A DNA stretch of 64,000 nt from Dicaeum eximium (lineage: Eukaryota; Chordata; Aves; Passeriformes; Dicaeidae), in assembly GCA_013396995.1 (NCBI GenBank), contig VWZP01010956.1, forward strand, positions 62,001 to 126,000, written 5' to 3'. Below the pieces are notes generated by a model. It saw only the letters and a program-made list of their open reading frames with translations. It was not told where the DNA came from and ran no database searches. Each line of letters begins with the position of its first letter. The stretch's first letter is position 1. Made by a program: the position numbers and the translations under genes. Of this stretch, positions 24,083-36,468 are shown piece after piece.

Positions 24083-26064
24083 AGACCCTCAATAATTATC
24101 TATATTATAGGAATATATATCATCTCAGGCAGAAGTTATATTTAGGATTTCTGCATGCTTATATTTCAGATGTTTCACACAATATGAGTAAAAATCTTTC
24201 TCTAATCTGTATCTATTAGTATCATCACCACTGTTCCCATGAAGGACACTTCCCTTCCAAATGTCTTACAATCTAATTAATTTTTTCTTAATTTCCATAT
24301 ATTCCTTCAATGGGCTGAAAATCAGGAATTTGTAAGACTTATGCAGGAGCCCAGTATTAGAAGAATGTTTTGCCTGTCTGAAGTAACCAACTCTCTTCCA
24401 GATCTTTTGGGCCAGTTTTTAAGATTTGCAAAGCTCTAATTTAGGACATGACTTCAGATTTCACCTCAATTATTGTTTACCAATGTTTCTTTCTCTCTGG
24501 TATATTTGCACACATTATAAAGCCTTAGTTTAACAAAAATCTTTCCCCCCCCAAACAAGGAAGGGTCATGGTTGCAATTTTTCATCCATGCTTTAAACTC
24601 AAAGGTTAAATACAATGTTTAAATGGTGACAGAAAAGTCTCAATGAAGAAATTGGGGTCTTTGACCTCAATCTCTGCTACTTGGAGTGGGAGGTGGAAGA
24701 ATCACTCTGTGTTTGCCAGCTGAATTACAGTAACCTGCACCTGACAATTTAACCTAGCAGGTTTTGAGCATTTTTCAGATCAGATCAAAAGCATCAAAGT
24801 CTGTGTAAATAACACATTGCAGAATATTTTCTCTCACTTAAAACTAAAACCAGAAAAAAGCCAACTATTTAATTACAAAATGAAGTACACAGACTGTACA
24901 AAATCACACATTATGTAAATTTTTAATAATTTATTATCCTACCTCCTAGATGAGCTACACTGAATTTCCATCTTAGATTTGCATTCAACTTTTATGTCAT
25001 GGGAGATCAGGCAGAGTAGGCTTTGTTATCAGAGAAGTAGACAAGTTTAGGACAAGATGAGAGGAAGAAGTGATCACAAGAGGGAAGTACAAGTAAAGAA
25101 CATTGACTCGAGAACCTCTTACAATCCTATTAAAACTGTGGAAAAGGTTTGACTTTTTTAATGCTATTGTTCAGTGTTTGTTCTCTGAAGTGTGGATGGT
25201 GAATACACTGAAGTAAATAGACAGAGAGCCTTAAGACAGTTCTCTTTACTAATATACAAAATTTCTATGCCTGGTTTGGCAGCCCAACTTGATAAATTAT
25301 GAACCAGAAAAAGAGGAGGAAGGACAGGTATTTATTAATAGCTAGGTTTTCTTCCAGATATACTGAAATACATTGAAATACATAGCCAGGTACTAGTGAT
25401 GTAATTTTTTTTCAGAAAAAAATGTTAACCTCAAGAAGATTATTTCATCAAATTGCTTAAAAGTTTTCTGAATGCTAAGTTTAGATATACTTCCTTTACA
25501 AGCTTTCATGGCACCTCTAAATTAAAATTTGTCTGTTGAGTTAGACAAATGGTAATTCCCATAGCAAATGACTTGTTGAAATTCTCTGCATCAACAAGAA
25601 TTAAAGGTAAATATGTAGAAAAGACAGCTAATTTACTCTGTTTTCAGCAGTTTTTCTTGGCAAAATTAACCACATATTTTGATACAATAAGAAGTCACAT
25701 TTTATCACTACTAATTCCTACTTCAAGACTTTCTACAGCTCCAGGTAAGAGTTTGTACATAAAAGGAAGGGATGTCTTTTTTGTTTGTTTGTTTTAGCAT
25801 CTCTTCAAAAATAACTTTTCTGTCACAAGTCTCTTTGTGGAGAATTCAAGAAGCTCCTTTTTTCCTTCCAACAGTTCATTCATGCTTCCTGCACAGCCCA
25901 GAGGTTAGTAGGTGGGGACACAATAGATTATGAGACAAGAAAGAATAGTTGGAACTTTCAGGAGGAGGGCACCTTAAGAATGTTCTGTTACTGAAGTAAC
26001 AGGAAAATCAGTACCACAAGTGAAAAGTTAGAGTTTTTTTCTGTTGTACTACTATGGTTGTATT
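24083..26064. other. Unique noncoding DNA
   Basis: No gene or element recognised. An 82-codon plus-strand frame at 25549-25797 ends in a T-rich tract and has no domain. Confidence 0.45.
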
Positions 26065-26098
26065 TTTTTTTATTATGTTTTCAAACATAATAAAAAAA
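26065..26098. repeat. Perfect 16-bp inverted repeat with a 2-base loop
   Basis: The left arm TTTTTTTATTATGTTT (26065-26080) and the right arm AAACATAATAAAAAAA (26083-26098) are exact reverse complements around TC. This could form a cruciform or RNA hairpin, although it is almost all A and T. Confidence 0.92.
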
Positions 26099-28780
26099 CC
26101 CATAATTTTTCAAAAAAATTAAAATTTATTTGAATTATTAATGCATCAGGAATAATACCTCTTTGTTCTGCTTATCTCCTTTGCTTATATGAAAGAGTTA
26201 TTTTTCTACTTTTGGTGTCTTTTTGCTGTCCTGCAAATAGATCTCTTGAAGTCATCATCTTAATAAAATTGTAAAACCAAAGCATAGCATTTTAAAAATT
26301 ATTTTCTAGCTTCAAGCGTAATTAGGAAGCAATGCATGAACACCTACTTCATTTGCTCTAAAATTCTCTGACATTGCAATCACATATTCATCAAGGTTAT
26401 ACATGGGACTTTCAAAATGTGTAACAAGGGTTTTATTTAAGAAATGAAAACAGAGAGTGGTCACAGTTCAAATATAGCTAGGCAAATAATAATATGATCA
26501 GCATTTGCTTCAATGTACACTTTTTCAAGGAAGAGAGAAGTGAAAGGGCAGCATAAAGAGGAGTAAAATGGAGTTGAAGATCAAAACAGGCAAAGTAGGC
26601 AGGTTTTTTACACAATGTGCAGGTTTTGAGAGAGAAGGGAAAAAGAGAAAATTAGCTGGAGTAACATGAAAGCACAAGTTATTCAATATATGGGAAAAAC
26701 ATGAGAAGGAGAAGAAAATGGGAGAGGCGGAAAGAAAAGGAAGAAAGGAGAAACTCTAAATAAAGTCTAGGATAGTGGAAGAGGTGTGTAAAAGAACTAT
26801 CAAAAAACAATTCAAAAACAGATCCGTTGCTTCTAAACCTTACACTATATGGGTTTGCAACATTTTTTTCAGCCAAAATTCCTTATAAAGTTCCTGAGAT
26901 TTTTTTATCCAAATGACTTTATTATTCCATCCCACAGGAGTCACTTATGAACACTGATGTGGCTCATCTAACTAATTATTTTAATCACCAAGGATAGCAA
27001 AATGTCTTAGAGGTACGACAATATTCCTTTTCCTTGACTAAAAGAGAAACATAAAATAATCTATCCTATATTGCAACAATATTGTTCCACACATTAATTC
27101 AATATATGGAATTAAAATTCATAAGTCCACATGCCAGGGCTTATCTATGGTGTGATTTTACTGTTCAATTAGAGTAAAGAAATAAGAGTACAACATGAAG
27201 GTCAGCATCCTAGAGCATTTAGGAGAGGGATTTATTTGAACTATTTTTTAATGTTAGCGAGGTCTGTCTTTGAAGAGAAAGAAGTTGTTCAAATTTCAAA
27301 ATTAAAAGAAAACCAACTAATATATAGAATTTGAACCCAAGGGGCAAATCTGAGATGTAAAGAGTAGTACTGTACTATTTTATTGATTAATCGTTAGTTT
27401 GATATCTCAGTTTTAAGTATTGATAACTTTTGCTTACAAAAAGTGGCCAGTATTTTCTAATTAATAAATACCTGTTTATATTTTAATACCTTCTACCTGT
27501 CACCAATGTAGATTTATTTCATTACTTCTTTTCTTGTGTTTTTATGTGATAAATGATAATTTACATATCTTGGTGAACGTAGGAGGAATAAAATATCTAG
27601 ACTAAAACACTGAGACAATGAATCACCATATTAACAAAAGAATGGATTGACCTAGTCAAGAGTTCTCTGTAGACATATTTTATTTCACCAGGTGCAAGGT
27701 ACTGTCTAAGGAAGTGGTGAAGACTGACAGCTCTATAGAGAGTAGCCAGGGCATTGCCTGTTTTGATTAGCAAATACCCTCTAAGGCTGGCATGGGAAAT
27801 TATTTGATCCAGCTAGGTAAATTCATTAGAATGCTTTGCATGCATTCCAGATGGCATAAAGCATCACACTGATATGTAATTTGTTCTTCCCAGGTTCCTC
27901 TTTGACAAAAGAAGCTCAAAAAAAGAGGCTTCTTTTGGCACCATGAGATTTCCCCAATGGGCAAAGATCCATGGATTACATTCATGCACTAATTGAAGAT
28001 GCTCAGTTAACAATAAGAATCTGAAAATAAGAATCAACCAAAGAGAACTTAAATGCCAATGGGTTGTTAAATAAATAGGGGTTTTTTAAACTGTGTGTGC
28101 AGCAAATGAAATTTGGAGATTAAAATAAGGACTTCAGTGACTTGAAAGGAAGATTAATTCAGAGGGGGAAGAAATAACAGTGAAGTTGGCAGAACACTTC
28201 AAAGACCAGGCAAAAAGCAAAAATTTGACAATCTCAGGAACATAGTGAGCTACTACTAGATCATGAAAGATGGAATTTTAGAGGAGATTCAGAAATGCTG
28301 TGATTCAAAGTTTTGTGTGTCTTTACTTAAAAGAAGCTAAAAATATTATATTAAGAGGCTCTGAATGAATAATTGCTCCAGAAAAGAGCAATTTAATCAT
28401 TGTCAGAGAAGAAAAACCTTAAAAAGATGCAGAAAAATATGAAAAGCTGACTAGCAAAGCACACACATTTAAAAGCCTCCTTCATCAAGAGAAAAATAAA
28501 TGTAAGGCTGAATAATAATCAAAAACTATCAAAGAAAGTAAAATGTTTCAGACATAAACACAAAAAAAAAAGTCAAAAGAACACATAGGATCACAACGAA
28601 AGTAAAGTAAAAAAAAAAGGATTAAAAATATTTGAATTAGAGATAATCTGGGTATAATTCAAAGAAACAAATAGCAACTGGTGTTCAGGATTCAGAAGGA
28701 ACAAATAACAACTATAAAACTTATTGTATTTTATATAAATCTCTGACCAAGGACTGTGAGAGGAGATTGTACAAAATCTT
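26099..28780. other. Unique AT-rich DNA
   Basis: Purine-rich on the plus strand around 26620-26760 (repeated GAGAAAG and GGAAGAA motifs). No gene or transposon recognised. Confidence 0.45.
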
Positions 28781-28800
28781 TACCATACCATACCATACCA
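28781..28800. repeat. Short pentanucleotide repeat (TACCA)4
   Basis: Four perfect TACCA units. Confidence 0.9.
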
Positions 28801-29174
28801 AATTTTACCAGATTTGTAAAGTGTGAAAAGTAACACATGAATCTAAAGGCACATTGGTTAAACATTATTCCTATGCAAAGTTTTAGAAAATATTTCAAGG
28901 AAAAGAGCAATTAAAGGCACAGGTGTAAATGGAATGTAGAATAAAATACAATATGGTTTTATCAAAAAACGCTATCCCTAGATTAATTTAGCAATTTATT
29001 TTTAATTACAAAAGAATATTTTAAGCTGAGGTCTTTTTACATGAAATTGAGGGCCGCCATATAAAAAAAAACCAAACATGTAACAGATCTTGAGAAGTCA
29101 AAAAATTCATAAGGTCAAGAGATAACATTTAGCAGGAAAGTTACAGGTTGCTGTAAAATCCATATGAATCTTTC
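28801..29174. other. Unique noncoding DNA
   Basis: Nothing recognisable. Confidence 0.4.
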
Positions 29175-29196
29175 TTTTTTTTTTTTTTTTTTTTTT
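29175..29196. repeat. Poly-T tract of 22 bases
   Basis: An uninterrupted T run preceded by TTTC. About 120 bp of unique sequence separates it from the AAC repeat to its right. Confidence 0.95.
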
Positions 29197-29319
29197 AATG
29201 ACTAAGAAACAAATAAGTAGAATAAGTAGATTAAATCTGGTCACCAAACAACCACAGCAGGAATGTTTTTCCAATGCAGCAAGAAGTCTGGGATATCACC
29301 AGGGAAAAGCAATGTTAAA

Positions 29320-29332
29320 AACAACAACAACT

Positions 29333-29369
<37 letters not shown>

Positions 29370-29370
29370 A
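29320..29370. repeat. (AAC)n microsatellite
   Basis: About 51 bp of AAC/ACA units with one interruption (CTAC at 29331), followed by A runs with CC and C. It is translated as a poly-Thr stretch inside the plus-strand frame 29198-29500, which is therefore a microsatellite artefact. Confidence 0.95.
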
Positions 29371-32300
29371 CCAAAAAAAACAAAAAACCTTGAAATGCAA
29401 TAGAATGAAGATTAATTTCAAGAATACAAAGCAACCCTGGGTAATTAGTCAAGGCATGGCAGCCCTGGTAGAACTGAAAACTCACAATCTACAGCACTGA
29501 TTACATCAATGATATTGACATTACCTGTTTGCTGTCATTATCAGATAATAAGCAGACAGAAAGCGTTTTCCAAGATTTTCCAGAAAAACTTAATTGAGAT
29601 TATGATAAATTTGTAGTTCTTATTTACAAGGGTGAAAAAATCATAATTTTTAATATGTATGATTGTTGATCATACATAAGACAGCTTGTGTAGCTTTTTT
29701 GCTATTTTTTTCCATGGATATAACTTCAGTTGGGTTTGTGGCAGAAAACAGTCTCATAAAAAAAAGCCCTGTTACACTGTCCCAATGGCTGCTAATGCCT
29801 CAGTGATTTCTCATTAAAACCCCTCATTAAAAGCATTTTTAAAAAGTAAAATTTCAACATATGCTATCTACATTATGAAACCAGAAATATGTCTCTTTTT
29901 CATGTTTTGGGCGTCCTCAATCTAGACACATTTGTACTCCTTTGCAAAGGATAAAGCAAGCTGGTTGCATTGAGAAATTAATATTTCCCTTTCTTACTCA
30001 ATAAATTTTGCCTAATCATCACCAAAAAATAGTATTCTTCATTGTACAATGAATATTTGATAAGCATTTCTACTTTTACTGAGCCATATGTGGAAATGAG
30101 CTAGTGAGAAAGAAAATTATCAGATTTTACATAACTAAATTATATCATCAAAGTAGCCCTTTCTTCACAACCCATTTGATTCTAGGTTCAGGGAAAAAAA
30201 AAGTTAATGAGTTTCAGTACTGTCTGAAACATGTGAACATTACGGAAAACGTTTTAAATTTATATCCAGAACTTCACAGTCATTGGTACTTTCTTTCCAA
30301 AACAATTATGTTGGCATTAAGAACTCCTTTTTTTTTTTATTTAATAGACTAAAATTTAATAAGAAAAGTTCGTTATTATGCAGAAGCTGCCATATTAAAA
30401 TCTAATGCAGCATTAGGATTTCAGCAAACCAATATACCTGCTATTGAATAGATGAAGAACAGGAAACTTTAATATATTCAAATGCATCCTTCCCTCTAAG
30501 TGCAATAAAGTGCTTTATAGGTTTTTTTTTCTTTTTACAGAATTAAAACTCCTAGCTCACTTAACACAAATGTGCACTTTTTTAAAATTAAAATGTCTTC
30601 CAAGAGTGACAAAGATACTATATTTTTTAATATCAAAAGTTAAGACAAATTTATAACAATATATAACAAATTAGAACAAAATGCATTATATCACATGAAA
30701 GCAAGTAAATAATCATCCAGAAACAAAAAAAAAACTGAGGTGTTTTTTAATTAGAATATAGGTATTTTTTTCCCAGCTTCTTTTTATACAATCTCAAAAT
30801 GAATAAATATTTGTACAATAGAGTGCAACAATATACTTTTTTAATCAAGAAAAGGATTCTCATTTCCTCCCCAGTAGGTAATTTTATTTTTAAAAAATAA
30901 CTCAAGTATTTATCTTCCTATCTTGCGTTAAATTATATTTTTCAGTATACATTCTTTCAGTATGAAAAATGCTTCCAGTTACTATGATTCATATTAACCA
31001 CATTTCTACTCTGTTTTGAATGGATAATGGTGTGAAAACTTAAATGATGTCTGAGAAATTAATTCATTCTACTTTCAATATGTGTAAAATATCCAAGGTT
31101 ACATTTTTATTGTTAAAAAGAGACTTGCCTGCCTATGCTCAAGGTCATGAGGCAAGAGCCACTTCTGTGAAATAACTAAACAATTCTCAAAACACACATG
31201 TGAATGAGCATCCAGATCATGATAGAGGAACTAAAATATCATGGAGAGATATTTAAAAAATTAAAAGTAACACGTAGGAACAAACTTTAGGGTCTAGTTA
31301 CCAAAAATGATGGGTCAAGATAACATTATCATTCACATACAGGCTGCCCTTGTTTGGCTAAGGTGGGGTAATTTAAAAAGTTGCTCTCTTTTAAAGAATA
31401 AAGCCTTCTTGATAATGTTTTCAAATATATTTTTTATCTTAAAATTGTTAATGCAGTTGATGACTGTTCAAATTTTTTAGTGAGTATTTGTTCTATTGTC
31501 AAACATTAAACCAATACTTGTTTAAAGAAAAAACTTTTCTTTAAATACAGCAATATATAGCAATTATATACAAATAGAGAATTTCTGAATTTAATTTAAA
31601 ATATTTGAACTTGAATTATTATTATGATTATGTACCCACACAGTTAATACAAAATAATACAAAATAATAACAAACCAAACAAATTAACAGAGTAGGAAAA
31701 AGAACCATCTAAGAACAACTTTGTGTGCTGACACAGATTTACTCTGCTACTCAAATTCTTCCTATACTTTCTTCATAAAAAATAAGCATGTTTTTGACAT
31801 ATTTTGGTCAGCAGCATACTTTTTTATGAAATATATGACTAGAACTCATGGGGTCTCCATAGCCAAACATAACAATAAACACCTCAAAGCACTCATTATT
31901 CATATTAATTCACATGTATTTATAAGAAAGAATATCCTTCTAACATCACAAGCCAGAAATAATTTTTACACCTTGCTGAAGCCTCAAACACATTAATGTG
32001 GGAGACAAAACCCACAAAAATATGTGTCATGCTATATAAAACAAAAATATTACAGGAATACCTTAAAGTCACTTTGTCTATGTGTTTGGAGTTTTCCCCT
32101 AATCTATTTCAGCTATTTTAGGAAGTTATAATAAGATAGTTGGAGGAGAACACTTCCAATTTATTTATTCCATCCAGAAAAAAATCTTGGTTTTAATTTA
32201 ATTCCCAAATAAAGCTGGGTAAGCAAAATGTAGAAATGAAAGGTTACAAACATTTTCCAATGTAACTTGGATCCTTGATGTTCCATTTTAGCTATGAGGT

Positions 32301-33446
32301 TTCCATGTTTCTGGATAAATGAAAAATAAAAGAAGTGGAGAGAAGGAATAATTTTGGGGGAGAGAGATTCTTAAGTGTTGTCTTCAATGCAAAGAGTTGA
32401 AGCCCTAAAGACATCTAAAGAAATTCAGTGCATACTATGTGTTTTCCTATTCTGTGCGTATCTGTAAAAATGTATTAATTTTTAAAATGTGTAATTGTCG
32501 TTGGTAGTTTTCCCCCACACAGAACAAGTTTCATATTCCTCCTCAATGGTGTTTTATTTAACTCTGCTTAAATAGAAATCACACTGATAAAATACATTTC
32601 TTATAGAAGATGAATGCTAGCTGTTTTTAATATGCACCCCAGCTGTTGAAAATCATGGATGTACAGTTCATAACACAGGTAACACTCTCCATGTAATCAA
32701 GTATACGAAATGCCTTTATACCAGCTGGATTCATATTTCATGACTGGAGATGGCTTCGTTACTTATGAATGCAATAGGCATTAAATATCTGTTGGAGACA
32801 GCAATTTGTTTTAACATTTTTATATGCTTTTTAAATCTGAGCATTTTAATGATACCTCATTTGTGGTGGCGCATCTGAAGTGTTTCAGAAGATATTGAAG
32901 AAGTTGGTGTGACTGGGAAGAGCTGCTAAACTGGAGTGGGTGGAACAGACTTTCCTTCAGGCAGGTTTAGTCTGTCAGGGAAGCAGTGTCACAGCCACTG
33001 CCTCTCACAGAGCCAACACTCTGTGCAATCATACCTAAAGTGTCAAAACATTTGAGCAGGTATCATTGCAGCTGTGAAATGCAGTCCTCTGATGCATGGC
33101 CACTTCTGCCAACGTTGGGAAGCAGGACGTCTTTGGATGTGGGTTCACGACAGCAAAACAGACCTGAGATTCGGTGCCATGAACAAAACTGAGGTATTAC
33201 TTTGATTTCAAAATTCAGTTTAACTTAGTTTACCTTGACTGTACACAGGTTTTAAAAATTTCACATTCTCCCCCTATGTAATAAAGTAACTCACAATATG
33301 GAATTATTGATTTTCTTCAACATCCCACTCTAGGAAAGCCTTGTGGCCACCACTAAGTCTACATAACAGACTGGTTTGATTTTGTAATCCCATTAAAGAA
33401 GACATTCCTTCTTTATGTTCTCTTGTCTTCCGTATTTCTTTCTGCA
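29371..33446. other. Unique very AT-rich DNA
   Basis: No gene or named transposon is visible. A small inverted repeat sits at 29654-29663 and 29669-29678 (10-bp arms TATGTATGAT / ATCATACATA). Open frames at 30104-30352, 31721-31996 and 32986-33192 are 68-91 codons without recognisable domains. Confidence 0.45.
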
Positions 33447-33497
33447 CAGTGCAATTTCACACATTGCACTGAAATATAATGGATAATTATATTTCAG
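33447..33497. repeat. Two overlapping hairpins
   Basis: Hairpin A pairs CAGTGCAA (33447-33454) with TTGCACTG (33464-33471). Hairpin B pairs CTGAAATATAAT (33469-33480) with ATTATATTTCAG (33486-33497). All arms are perfect. The hairpins share three bases (33469-33471), so both cannot form completely at once. Confidence 0.88.
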
Positions 33498-34669
33498 AAT
33501 TCAATTTTTGGCAACAAATGTTATTTGGAGATATATTGTGTCATGCTTTCAAATATTTCTGGAGTAAATCCCTGGAAAACACTTAGAACTGAAGCTGATT
33601 AAGAACATAATTTTCCAAATGCTGGAATTAGAAGCAAAAAAATGAAAACTGGAAGATACTACTTTTTTTTATGGCATTCCTAAGTATAAAATCAGCATGT
33701 AATACATAGCAGTTTTCATAATTTTGCCATATCTCTGAGCAGGATGTATTGTAAAAGCAAACATAACATAATATAAATAACTTGGTAACTAGAAGAGTGA
33801 CCAATGTCAGCTACTAAATTTTATTTATTTGATTCAGTCTAGGAGTCAATTGCCATAATTATGATGGTCTGGTATATCGTAGCAAATGCTGACTTTATTA
33901 ATAGTAACTAATAAAAAAATCCAAACCATAATACTTATGCTATCCTGTCCTCTGTCTATATAATATTATCAATAGAAAGGGAGCTTAAAGCTACTGAAAC
34001 AGCAAGTTAGTGTTTTATTTTAAATTGTTAATAATTTGTTGTAGGGCAACACAAATGCCAACAGACAAAATACAAAGATGAACGAAAAGCAGGCAGGAAA
34101 ATTCTAATTCTCTGTGAACTCACTGTGGCCAACCTTCCCACTTTGTACAGACTGCATGCTAAAGTCTTCCCTCTACCAAAAGCCATAGTTTTAGAAATAG
34201 CTAGGAAATTAATGGCATATCCTTCTGTTCTGCAGTTTCCAGTTTCTGCAGCTCTTGTTAGTTGACTTCAGCCCAAAGCTGAGGGTTCAAGTTGCCCATA
34301 AGCTCAACTTTGGATTCAGATCTTCTTCCAGAAGCACAGGTTCTGGATGTCATTCCTTCCTCGGTTTTTTAAAGTCTTTGTTACCCAGGAAGTGATACAA
34401 AGGTGCTCTTATCAAACTGTAAATGTAATTTGTTTCCTCTTTCTGTACAATTAATTCAATTAGTTTGTGTTGTTTCACTTATTTGCCAGATGTTACACAC
34501 ACAAAGCCAAATGGAAAAAAAAATCTTCTGATCTCATACTGTTGTGTACAGCTAGGTGATTCAAGAGGGGAGCATATATAAATAATCCTTACTGCAGTAG
34601 AAAATATGGTAAAAATTAATAGAATTATTAAAAATCTTAAATTTCTGAGAATGCAAAATGTATGCAGCA
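33498..34669. other. Unique noncoding DNA
   Basis: Nothing recognisable. Confidence 0.45.
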
Positions 34670-35186
34670 GAATCATAGAACAATTCAGGTCAAAAGAGGC
34701 TTCCAGAAGTTGTCACCATAATCAAAATGATTCTTTGCTTAAGGCAAGTGTAATCAAACCAAGTTGCTCAGACTTCTGTCCAGCTAAGCTTTGAACATCC
34801 CCAGAGTTGGAGACAAAAACTGTATAGGTCCCTGTTCCAATATTTTGCTACCCTAAAGATAAAATAAACAAGCAAACAAATAAATTAATACTTCCTAGTA
34901 TATATAATTGGAATTTCACATGTGTCAGTTTCTGTCCATGGCCCTTTTTCCTATCACTTTACACTTTGAGAAGAGTCTGCTCTGACCCTATTTGTGCCCA
35001 TGGCTGAAGTAGCTGCTGTCCGTAATAACATCTCCCAAAGTTTTCTGTTCTCCTGGCTAAACAGGAATTTGTCTCAGTGGTTCCTTACATGCCTCAGCTC
35101 TCTGACCAGCTTTGTGGCCCTCCACTGGGCTCATTTTACTACATAAGTGTCTTTCTCCTGGTGGGGAGCCTAAAGCTGGAGAGAGA
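34670..35186 (-). mobile_element. CR1 LINE fragment, minus strand, about 0.5 kb
   Basis: It begins with GAATCATAGAACAATTCAGG, the reversed CR1 3' end. It then passes TTTGAACATCCCCAGAG, CCCTGTTCCAATATTTTG, TCCTATCACTTTACACTTTG, GAGAAGAGTCTGCTCTG, CCAGCTTTGTGGCCCTCC and GGTGGGGAGCCTAAAGCTGG, all in reversed CR1 order. Insertions such as AAACAAGCAAACAAATAAAT near 34870 and many substitutions show that it is old. A second CR1 in the opposite orientation follows after about 430 bp. Confidence 0.88.
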
Positions 35187-35617
35187 TCTTCAGATAACAG
35201 CCCCAAATGAAGCATTACGTACATCTAAATTCATTTAATAATCAAAATTCATGGAACTAAAAATAATCTTGAAATGCCTTCAGTTTGGCTTTGAAAAGTG
35301 TAATGTTTCTGGCATTGTAGACGTCAAAGCAATTTCCCTGGCTGATTCAGCTTTAATTTTGGCACAATCAGCAGACCGGCATCTTGAGCTCTTAGAACTT
35401 AACCAGAATATGAGGAAAGAACAGCTTGTTAAGCAAAGAGAATTCAAGGGCAAACCAGGTCTGGTGAGGCAATAAATGTTTTAAAATGGATAGTGGACCT
35501 GCATGGATAACAATAGAGTGAGCTGAAAAAGCTGGAAAATGTGCTGACCCATCTCACTGTTAGTGTTTAGGTATGTGGAAAATAATTTGTCCTTAGAAGA
35601 CCAATAAGAAATAGCCA
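35187..35617. other. Spacer between two inverted CR1 copies, with a 74-codon frame
   Basis: The plus-strand frame 35251-35475 is unusually polar and Glu/Leu/Lys-rich near its end (ELLELNQNMRKEQLVKQ), which would suit a short helix. I find no family, promoter or splice context, and its length alone is not significant. Most likely a chance frame. Confidence 0.35.
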
Positions 35618-36067
35618 TGAAGATGATCAGAGGGCTGGAGCACTTCTCCTATGAAGACAGGCCAAGAATTGTGCAGCCTAAAGAGGAGGCTCAGAAGACA
35701 CCTTACTGCAGCTTTCAGTATATGAAAGGAGATTATAAGCAAGATGAAGAAAGAATTTTTAACAGGGCCTGTAGTGACAATGGTTTTTTAAGCTAAAAGA
35801 GGGCAAGTGGCAATGGTTTTTTAAGCTAAAAGAGGGTAAATTTAGAATGGACATAAGAAAGAAATTTTTACAATAGGGTTTATGAGACACTTAAAAAGTC
35901 ACCCAGAGAAATTGTGGATTGTCCATGACTGGAAGCATTCAAGGTCAAGCTGGATGCAGCTTTGAGTAACTTGGTCTAGTAGAAGAGGTCCCTGCCCATG
36001 GCAGGAGGGTTGGAACTCAATGAATTTTAAGGTCCCTTTCAGTCCAAACCATTCTATGATTCTATGA
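35618..36067 (+). mobile_element. CR1 LINE 3' portion with internal 33-bp duplication
   Basis: Reads in sense as CR1: AAGATGATCAGAGGGCTGG, AGCACTTCTCCTATGAAG, CAGCTTTCAGTATATGAAAG, AACAGGGCCTGTAGTGAC, CATTCAAGGTCAAGCTGGAT, CCATGGCAGGAGGGTTGG, then the terminus AACCATTCTATGATTCTATG. The copy is truncated at its 5' side. It carries a secondary tandem duplication at 35778-35843. The minus-strand frame at 35899-36087 is antisense to this element. Confidence 0.95.
35778..35843 (+). repeat. 33-bp tandem duplication inside the CR1 copy
   Basis: Two units starting CAATGGTTTTTTAAGC lie at 35778-35810 and 35811-35843. They are identical except near the end of the unit (GGGCAAGTGG against GGGTAAATTT). 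Other avian CR1 copies, as I recall them, carry this stretch once, so the duplication arose in this copy or its source. Confidence 0.88.
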
Positions 36068-36407
36068 AATGTTAGTAAGTTGTTCAAGTCTAAATCATGG
36101 CAGATATAGAGAGGAAACTAAGCAAATACAGCAATTAGTGCTAAAATTTTACTACATATTACTGCTCATTATCATATAACTATTAGGGTACTTTGGTTCT
36201 TTTGCCTTCTCATCAGAAGACTTCTAATCCTGTGTACAATTAATTTAACACTAATTAAAAACTATTTAAGAGCCAACATCAGTGGAATAATTTTATTTCT
36301 TTAAATGTTGTTTTTAATTTAGCTAATCCATCCAGCACAACTGGACATAGAAAAGACAGTAAGACAATAATGATTTTATTATATATTTTAAAAGCCAAAT
36401 AAATCAG
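36068..36407. other. Unique noncoding DNA
   Basis: Nothing recognisable. Confidence 0.4.
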
Positions 36408-36468
36408 GGTTGTGGTTTGGTTGTTGTTTGTTTGGGTTTTTTGGGGTGTTTTTTCTTTTTTTTTTTCT
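36408..36468 (+). repeat. G/T-rich low-complexity tract
   Basis: The plus strand holds GGG, GG, GG, GGG and GGGG separated by T runs, followed by poly-T. The spacing of the G runs is loose, so a G-quadruplex is possible but not strongly predicted. Confidence 0.75.

Noticed and set aside
29198..29500. 100-codon frame with a poly-Thr run
   Set aside because: The Thr run is the AAC microsatellite, and the flanks have no homology I can name.
35251..35475. A 74-codon polar frame between two CR1 copies
   Set aside because: Length is within chance expectation and there is no promoter, splice site or family evidence.
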